A stretch of DNA of 19,592 nucleotides, from NCBI GenBank assembly GCA_026417275.1, contig JAOADO010000027.1, positions 1 to 19,592 of the forward strand, written 5' to 3'. The notes below the pieces were generated by a model, which was not told the origin of the DNA, made no database searches, and worked only from the letters and a program-made list of their open reading frames with translations. Shown here piece after piece: positions 14,843 through 19,592 of the stretch. A program made the position numbers and the translations under genes. The first letter of the stretch is position 1; every line of letters starts with the position of its first letter. The DNA comes from Verrucomicrobiia bacterium (GTDB lineage: Bacteria > Verrucomicrobiota > Verrucomicrobiae > Limisphaerales > JAKPVM01).

Positions 14843-15949
14843 ATGTTAAAATATCTTGATGAATACCGCGATGCCGACACCGTAAATAAATTGTCCGAAC
14901 ACATCAAAAAAATTACCAGGCAGAATTGGACAATAATGGAAATTTGCGGCGGTCAGACGCATTCAATCATCAAATTCGGGATTGACGAATTGATTCCGAA
15001 AAAAATCTCCCTCATACATGGACCCGGATGCCCTGTATGTGTGACACCGATTGAAATAATTGACAAAGCAATCGAAATCGCGGGTCGAAAAGATGTGATT
15101 TTTTGCTCATTTGGCGATATGCTTCGCGTTCCTGGAAGCAAAACCGATTTGCTTTCAGTAAAGGCACATGGCGGAGACGTGCGGACAGTCTACTCTCCAA
15201 TGGACGCGTTAAAAATTACCAGAGCAAATCCTTCAAAACAGGTTGTTTTTTTCGCAGTTGGCTTCGAAACAACTGCTCCGGGCAATGCAATGGCTGTTTA
15301 TCAGGCGCGCAGTGAAAATCTTAAAAATTTCTCAATGCTTGTTGCACATGTTTTAGTGCCGCCAGCCATTCGCGCCCTGTTATCCTCCCCCCAAAATCAC
15401 ATTCAAGGATTCCTCGCAGCCGGACACGTCTGCACAGTAATGGGATGGGAAGAATACGAACCAATTGCGGAACAATTTCGCGTTCCAATCGTTGTCACAG
15501 GATTTGAACCTGTCGACATAATGCAGGGAATCGCCATGTGCGTCCAACAACTGGAAAACGGAAGTGCAAAAGTGGAAAACCAATACACACGCTCTGTCCG
15601 CAAACAAGGCAATCCGCTCGCAAAAAAGATGATTAATCGCGTCTTTGAAATCGTTGATCGCAAATGGCGCGGGATTGGCACCATCCCGGCAAGCGGTCTT
15701 GCATTGAGAAAAGAATTTTGTGAATTCGACGCGGAATTGCGCTTCGGAGTCGAGTCCCTAACTACTTCAGAATCAACAGAATGTATTGCTGGTTTAATTC
15801 TGCAGGGTTCTAAAAAACCTTCCGAATGCCCAGCGTTCGGAAAATCATGCACCCCTGAAAATCCTCTGGGCGCTCCGATGGTTTCATCCGAAGGAGCATG
15901 CTCCGCTTATTACAGATATCGCTTTCTTACCCTCAGAGACTCGAAATAA
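14843..15949 (+). CDS. hypD: Hydrogenase maturation factor HypD
   Basis: HypD is a [4Fe-4S] protein that forms the scaffold, with HypC, on which the Fe(CN)2CO group of [NiFe]-hydrogenase is built. The 368 residues fit the family. Conserved elements are MEICGGQTH (32-40, Cys35), [10 protein letters not shown] (60-69, Cys63 and Cys66, the thiol redox motif), [12 protein letters not shown] (136-147), [13 protein letters not shown] (193-205) and [11 protein letters not shown] (219-229). The C-terminal cluster region has [16 protein letters not shown] (328-343) and [12 protein letters not shown] (348-359). The usual CxCG at the front of the cluster region reads CIAG (314-317), so one Cys of that pair is missing. 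hypC, commonly found next to hypD, is absent. The gene lies 57 bp after the DUF6807 gene and 205 bp before hypE. Confidence 0.96.
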   Translation: MLKYLDEYRDADTVNKLSEHIKKITRQNWTIMEICGGQTHSIIKFGIDELIPKKISLIHGPGCPVCVTPIEIIDKAIEIAGRKDVIFCSFGDMLRVPGSKTDLLSVKAHGGDVRTVYSPMDALKITRANPSKQVVFFAVGFETTAPGNAMAVYQARSENLKNFSMLVAHVLVPPAIRALLSSPQNHIQGFLAAGHVCTVMGWEEYEPIAEQFRVPIVVTGFEPVDIMQGIAMCVQQLENGSAKVENQYTRSVRKQGNPLAKKMINRVFEIVDRKWRGIGTIPASGLALRKEFCEFDAELRFGVESLTTSESTECIAGLILQGSKKPSECPAFGKSCTPENPLGAPMVSSEGACSAYYRYRFLTLRDSK

Positions 15950-16154
15950 TTTGCGTTTGAGTTAATCCAATTTTCTTGAAATTCCATACAAAGGTAGTAT
16001 TTTATATATGATGAGAATAGCAGTTAAAAATCATTCTTTTCCCCCAGAACAAATGCAAAACCTACTTCAAATCATTGCCTGTTGTTTGCTGAGTTCAAAC
16101 ATAACAACTGGAGAACATAAAATTATCAACTCAGATTATCACTTAGCCTAATCA

Positions 16155-17213
16155 ATGCAAACCATAGAGATGAAAGAATCTTTTTCTTGTCCTTTGCCAA
16201 TCGGGAACTACAAGACCATTGTTCTTGCGCATGGCGGCGGAGGAAAATTGATGCATCAGCTTCTTCAAAACATTATCTATCCGGCATTTAAAAACACCAC
16301 TCTTGACCAACAACACGATGGAGCGGTTTTAAACGTTGATGGAGCCAAGATAGCGTTTACTACCGATTCTTACGTTGTAAATCCGCTGTTCTTTCCTGGC
16401 GGCGACATAGGCAAGTTAGCTGTGTTTGGAACTGTAAACGACTTAGCAATGTGCGGAGCAAAACCACGCTGGCTGAGCGCCGCAATTATCATTGAAGAAG
16501 GTTTCCCTATTGAAACACTTATCCGCATTGTAGATTCCATGCAAAAAGCCGCGAAACTTGTTGGAATAGAATTCGTTACAGGCGACACAAAAGTTGTAGA
16601 TAAAGGAAAGGGCGACGGAATCTTTATAAACACATCTGGCATCGGTTTAATTGAAAAAGACATTAAAATTAGTCCTAAAAATGTTAAGCCTGGCGATGTG
16701 GTAATCGTGAACGGCGACCTGGGACGTCATGGCATGGCAATTATGTCTGTTCGGGAAGGACTTGAATTTGAATCACCAATTATTAGCGACTGCGCACCGT
16801 TATGGGACATTGTGGAGGATTTGCTTGCAAATGACATAGAAATTCGCTGTCTCCGCGATTTAACACGCGGTGGACTGGCGAGCGCATTAAATGAAATCGC
16901 AGTTGCGTCGCAAATCCAGATTGACATTGATGAATCGGCTGTCCCTGTTTCGGACCACGTGAAAGCCGCATGTGAAATTCTTGGACTCGACCCACTCTAC
17001 GTGGCAAACGAAGGAAGGATGATTGTAATTGTTCCCGAGAATTGCGCCCAGAAAACCCTCGAAATAATGAGAGCGAATGAAAATTCATGCGGGGCAACAA
17101 TTATCGGAAAAGCAACATCCGAAAACCCGGGTATGGTCACACGACTAAGTCCGATTGGAACCAAACGAATACTCGATATGTTGAGCGGAGAACAATTACC
17201 ACGGATTTGTTAA
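16155..17213 (+). CDS. hypE: Hydrogenase maturation factor HypE
   Basis: HypE dehydrates the carbamoylated thiol of its C-terminal cysteine to thiocyanate using ATP and donates cyanide to the HypCD-bound iron. The 352 residues match the AIR synthase-like family: [13 protein letters not shown] (25-37), FTTDSYVV and [20 protein letters not shown] in the ATP-binding half, [18 protein letters not shown] (near 233-250), and the essential C-terminal PRIC (349-352). The intact terminal Cys argues for an active enzyme and separates it from selenophosphate synthetase. The ATG has no clear Shine-Dalgarno. It follows hypD and precedes a 97-residue gene by 33 bp. Carbamoyltransferase HypF is not in the window. 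Confidence 0.96.
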   Translation: MQTIEMKESFSCPLPIGNYKTIVLAHGGGGKLMHQLLQNIIYPAFKNTTLDQQHDGAVLNVDGAKIAFTTDSYVVNPLFFPGGDIGKLAVFGTVNDLAMCGAKPRWLSAAIIIEEGFPIETLIRIVDSMQKAAKLVGIEFVTGDTKVVDKGKGDGIFINTSGIGLIEKDIKISPKNVKPGDVVIVNGDLGRHGMAIMSVREGLEFESPIISDCAPLWDIVEDLLANDIEIRCLRDLTRGGLASALNEIAVASQIQIDIDESAVPVSDHVKAACEILGLDPLYVANEGRMIVIVPENCAQKTLEIMRANENSCGATIIGKATSENPGMVTRLSPIGTKRILDMLSGEQLPRIC

Positions 17214-17236
17214 CTATTAATAACAACAAAAACAAC

Positions 17237-17240
17237 GGAG
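17237..17240 (+). promoter_or_regulatory. Shine-Dalgarno of the 97-residue gene
   Basis: GGAG (followed by AAG) lies 6 nt before the ATG at 17247. It is a good match in a window where most starts lack one, and it supports this short gene being real. Confidence 0.6.
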
Positions 17241-17246
17241 AAGCCT

Positions 17247-17540
17247 ATGGAAAAAACATTCAAACTGTTGCTTGAAAACCTTTCGCCGAGGGAAACGCGC
17301 GAATTAATCGAGGCTCACGTCAGAAAAATCGAGCTCGATGAGGCAACAAAAAAAATCATCATCCATGTGGACAAACGTTACGCATTTAACCTAATTTCAT
17401 CGCATGACCAGATACAAAAAGTTATAAAAGGGGTAAAAAAGGCTTTCGGAGGAGATTTTGGATTAACCCTTAAATTGTCTGCTCCTGTGCCTGGTTCGGA
17501 AAGAGAAAAAGCCCTGCCTCACACAATTCATTATGCTTGA
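17247..17540 (+). CDS. Unrecognised 97-residue protein, DnaA domain I-like pattern
   Basis: I do not recognise this as a named family. The 97 residues are charged, with no signal peptide, membrane segment or cysteine. Predicted order is helix (about 1-12), helix (14-27), strand (35-42, IIIHVDKRY), helix (43-65), strand (71-77, FGLTLKL) and a tail ending in HTIHYA. The stretch KIIIHVDKRYAFNLISSHDQ through the next 20 residues has the same hydrophobic spacing as the second half of DnaA domain I (also found as a domain in polymerase III tau): strand, N/K-R-Y/F, helix, FG-x-D, strand. That resemblance is by eye only. It has a good Shine-Dalgarno, lies 33 bp after hypE and is the last gene of the plus-strand run. 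A link to hydrogenase maturation is only positional. Confidence 0.7.
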   Translation: MEKTFKLLLENLSPRETRELIEAHVRKIELDEATKKIIIHVDKRYAFNLISSHDQIQKVIKGVKKAFGGDFGLTLKLSAPVPGSEREKALPHTIHYA

Positions 17541-17645
17541 TTAACAGCGACAGAATTTAATTAAACTCACAATTATTTCTCGCGACAGATCGTAAAGGGA
17601 TTTTTTTATTCCAGATTTTTGGGACGAATAAAGTTTTTCTTAAAT

Positions 17646-17690
17646 CCTGGTCTATATTTTCTGCCAGGGGAAATAGAAATCCAGTTTTTT
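17646..17690 (+). terminator. Weak terminator candidate between convergent genes
   Basis: CCTGG (17646-17650) can pair with CCAGG (17664-17668). Alternatively CTGG can pair with a second CCAG (17681-17684), which is followed directly by TTTTTT (17685-17690). The stems are short and the loops long. It lies between the convergent 97-residue gene and the hydrolase gene, where terminators are expected. Confidence 0.2.
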
Positions 17691-17692
17691 AC

Positions 17693-18661
17693 CTATGCGT
17701 TCCCAAGTGTAAACGTCTCACCAACTTCTTTTAACCCAACCCGTTCCTTTTCTTTTTCAAGTGCAATTAGAAATCTCTGAATCGGTTCATCGAGCGGTTC
17801 ATCGCTCAACTTAAATGTTTTATGATGAACAGGCACAATATACTTTGCGCCAGCAGCATTTGCCATTTGAACAGCCTGTTCAGGCGAACAATGAGAGCGA
17901 ATCCATGGATTGTACGCACCAATCGGCATTATTGCAATTTCATATCCGCCGTTATTGCGATAGCGAGAAAAATAATCGGCATACGCGGTGTCACCAGCGA
18001 ATAAAACCTTCTTGCCTCCTCTTTCAATGATGTAACCATTATAACCACGATACGTGTTATCAGGCCAGCGCCTGCCCCAGTGATTAACCTCAATGGAAGT
18101 TATTTTAATCTTTCCTTTTTGTGTGTTCAAATCGAGAGACTCTCCCCAGCCGAGTTCAGTCGGGTTTTTAATGTCCGCTTTTTGCAGAATATCCGTTGTG
18201 TTTTTTGCTGTCACCAAATGAGGCGTGTTTTTTAACAGTTTTAACGTTGGTAAATCCATATGGTCGTAATGTGCGTGCGAGAGCAAAATAACATCCAATC
18301 CTGGCAACTCTTCAATACTCAAAGCAGGCAAGACGTATCTCTTGGGACCGATTGTGGCAAACCAAAGGTCGGGTCCAACTCGCGAACTGAAAACAGGGTC
18401 GGTTACAATCCAGACTCCATAAAAATTAATCAAAACCGTCGAATGGCTCACCCAGCACAGTGTAATATTATTGTCCGACCAATTTTGAGGAAACGGTTTA
18501 TGCTTCGGCAATTCAGCGCCCCGTTTCCCATCATAAATGAGCTGACGAAGAAATTGAACTCTTCGGTTTCCAGTTGTCGCAAACCATGCGGCTCCCATTC
18601 CAACAAGTCCAAATACTCCCAATCCTAATGTCTTAACAATTTTTCTTCTATTCAATGACAC
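17693..18661 (-). CDS. Exported metallo-beta-lactamase-fold hydrolase, NAPE-PLD/UlaG-like
   Basis: This is a metal-dependent hydrolase of the metallo-beta-lactamase superfamily. The 322 residues start at GTG 18661, with a stop codon two codons upstream in frame. The N-terminus NRRKIVKTLGLGVFGLVGMG (4-23) is a Tat-like signal or membrane anchor. The metal site is SHAHYDHMD (128-136: His129, His131, Asp133, His134), with His194 in VNHWGRR, Asp224 in AGDTAY and His279/280 in VPVHHKTF. IGAYNPWIRSHCSPEQAVQ (247-265) resembles the N-acyl-phosphatidylethanolamine phospholipase D branch rather than true beta-lactamases. The substrate could be a phospholipid or a lactone; it cannot be told from sequence. 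It follows the glycoside hydrolase gene on the same strand after 162 bp. Confidence 0.85.
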   Translation of the reverse strand: MSLNRRKIVKTLGLGVFGLVGMGAAWFATTGNRRVQFLRQLIYDGKRGAELPKHKPFPQNWSDNNITLCWVSHSTVLINFYGVWIVTDPVFSSRVGPDLWFATIGPKRYVLPALSIEELPGLDVILLSHAHYDHMDLPTLKLLKNTPHLVTAKNTTDILQKADIKNPTELGWGESLDLNTQKGKIKITSIEVNHWGRRWPDNTYRGYNGYIIERGGKKVLFAGDTAYADYFSRYRNNGGYEIAIMPIGAYNPWIRSHCSPEQAVQMANAAGAKYIVPVHHKTFKLSDEPLDEPIQRFLIALEKEKERVGLKEVGETFTLGNA

Positions 18662-18680
18662 AAGTTAAAATTTAGCACAA

Positions 18681-18705
18681 CGATGTTTAAGTCAAGATAA
18701 CATCG
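18681..18705 (-). promoter_or_regulatory. Perfect inverted repeat upstream of the MBL-fold gene
   Basis: CGATGTT (18681-18687) and AACATCG (18699-18705) are perfectly complementary, with an 11-nt spacer. The repeat sits 19 nt before the GTG start of the downstream gene. It could be an operator or a leader hairpin; no known regulator motif is recognised. Confidence 0.3.
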
Positions 18706-18792
18706 CTCTGCGTCATCAATATTCTGTAAAGAATTTTGAGAATCTTTATCTTCGTCTCAGTCCGTATTCCAATACAGATTGAATTTTTATAT

Positions 18793-18818
18793 TATTTCAA
18801 GCGATTCTGTTTGAAATA
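18793..18818 (-). terminator. Hairpin just past the glycoside hydrolase stop
   Basis: TATTTCAA (18793-18800) pairs perfectly with TTGAAATA (18811-18818), with one further G-U pair and an 8-nt loop, 5 nt beyond the stop codon. No T-run follows on the minus strand, so it is either a weak terminator or a 3'-end stabilising hairpin. Confidence 0.35.
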
Positions 18819-18823
18819 CCTTC

Positions 18824-19591
18824 TCACTCTTCCTTTGTCAGCACCTTAACCGTTCCAAACAAGCCAGACTCCATGAGCGGAGTGTTCTTTGTAAATTTTC
18901 TTATATTTGTTTTCGTAACTCGTTTCTCTTCCGTAAAATTCAAATCACCAATAATTCGATTAGGCCAGAAGTTAACCACCGTAATTTCAAGTTTATTTGT
19001 TTCTGGTTTCAGACATGATGTGATTTCTACTCTGAAAGGCGGTGCCCAGAGAATACCAGCAGTTTTGCCGTTCAACTTAACCTCTGCCAGCTCACGAAGA
19101 CTACCGATGTCTAAATACACTTTCTTATTCTTATCAACATGAGGAACGGAAAATTCCTTAACATATGTCGCAGCTCCAGAATAATATTTAATATCTGGCT
19201 GTTCATGTTGTGTCCAGCTTATGAGTTTATCAAATACCACTTTTTCATTCGTTACATACTTTTTATCAAAAACAACATCCCATGGCGGTAAAATTTCTAT
19301 CAGTGTATTATACTCATATGAATTCTTTGAACGGACTGGCGGGTGTTTTGAAACTGGTTCTCTAAACACCACAAACCATGAACCATAAGGCGGAAATTCA
19401 AGAGGAACAACAATCCTCTCTTCACTTACTTTATACGCATCGGCAAACCTGCGCTCGCCTGTTACAGGATTCCAGAGTTCCGGAGCCCTGTTTACAACCC
19501 GAAATGAACAATTCACACTTTTAAATTGGTTTGTTCTGTTGATGACAAAGTAAATGTCTGTGTAGCCATCGCGACGATGAATATAATCGAA
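18824..19591 (-). CDS. Glycoside hydrolase C-terminal part, GH106/GH2-like (5' end off window)
   Basis: These are the last 255 residues of a large, probably exported glycoside hydrolase. The frame is open from the window edge: FDYIHRRDGYTDIYFVINRT precedes the internal GTG at 19516, so that GTG is not the start. The IHRR-x-IYFV-N segment, followed by FRVVNRAPELWNPVTGERR and PPYGSWFVVFREP, is typical of the large alpha-L-rhamnosidase-like (GH106) and GH2-related enzymes of polysaccharide degraders. A C-terminal beta-jelly-roll sugar-binding domain follows, with YYSGAATYVKEF, GSLRELAEVKLNGKTAGILW and NKLEITVVNFWPNR. The catalytic residues lie outside the window, so the substrate linkage cannot be assigned. 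It is upstream of the MBL-fold gene and about 1.3 kb from the plus-strand sugar cassette's run. Confidence 0.7.
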   Translation of the reverse strand, partial: FDYIHRRDGYTDIYFVINRTNQFKSVNCSFRVVNRAPELWNPVTGERRFADAYKVSEERIVVPLEFPPYGSWFVVFREPVSKHPPVRSKNSYEYNTLIEILPPWDVVFDKKYVTNEKVVFDKLISWTQHEQPDIKYYSGAATYVKEFSVPHVDKNKKVYLDIGSLRELAEVKLNGKTAGILWAPPFRVEITSCLKPETNKLEITVVNFWPNRIIGDLNFTEEKRVTKTNIRKFTKNTPLMESGLFGTVKVLTKEE

Positions 19592-19592
19592 C

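Noticed and set aside
16008..16151. 47-codon frame between hypD and hypE, ending 3 nt before hypE; considered as a displaced hypC
   Set aside because: It lacks the HypC N-terminal MCLAIP-type motif, has no Shine-Dalgarno, and matches nothing I know. Its position could allow translational coupling, but there is no positive evidence of coding.
19514..19516. GTG at 19516 as the start of the right-edge gene
   Set aside because: The same frame continues to the window edge with family-typical sequence (IHRR-DIYFVINRT), so the gene is cut by the window rather than starting here.
1..19592. CRISPR arrays, tRNA or rRNA genes, insertion sequences, integrases, att sites
   Set aside because: No regularly spaced repeats, no transposase or integrase frames, and no recognisable tRNA or rRNA sequence were found by eye on either strand.

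Overview
This window is ordinary bacterial chromosome, densely coded on both strands, with 18 protein genes. Two genes are cut by the window edges: a squalene-hopene cyclase at the left and a glycoside hydrolase at the right. I see no rRNA, tRNA, transposase, integrase or CRISPR array. The gene set points to a Gram-negative-type bacterium: hopanoid cyclase, Tat-exported carbohydrate proteins, a DUF6807 (PmoA-like) protein, formate-tetrahydrofolate ligase and hydrogenase maturation factors. Few start codons have a Shine-Dalgarno sequence in front of them. This mix recalls the PVC group (Verrucomicrobiota, Lentisphaerota, Planctomycetota) or neighbouring phyla, but the lineage is a low-confidence inference. 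HypD and HypE suggest a [NiFe]-hydrogenase elsewhere in the genome.

Layout. Positions 1-2023 (minus) hold a PduO-type cobalamin adenosyltransferase followed by squalene-hopene cyclase. Positions 2134-3354 (plus) hold a divergent MoeA-like protein. Positions 3376-5891 (minus) hold cvpA and then dnaG, convergent with moeA. Positions 6023-6757 (plus) encode a secreted metallopeptidase-like protein of the plant basic-secretory-protein family. A 281-bp intergenic stretch with several inverted repeats then leads into fhs (7039-8682, plus). Positions 8733-11317 (minus) form a tight three-gene run: a YihY/BrkB membrane protein, rnhB and yraN.

Positions 11420-17540 hold seven genes, all on the plus strand. 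The first three look like a carbohydrate cassette: a Tat-exported xylose-isomerase-like TIM barrel, a sugar-porter MFS transporter and a Tat-exported DUF6807 protein. Next come hypD, hypE and a 97-residue protein that I do not recognise. No hypC and no hydrogenase structural genes are present. Positions 17693-19591 (minus) hold the 3' part of a large glycoside hydrolase and then a membrane- or Tat-targeted metallo-beta-lactamase-fold hydrolase.

Most of the window is housekeeping (primer synthesis, RNase HII, one-carbon and cofactor metabolism) beside a small sugar-use island. The points most worth a second look are the structured region in front of fhs, the altered conserved loops in FTHFS and MoeA, the hypD-hypE-97-residue arrangement without hypC, and the TIM barrel-transporter-DUF6807 cassette. 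No new defence or mobile system is evident.
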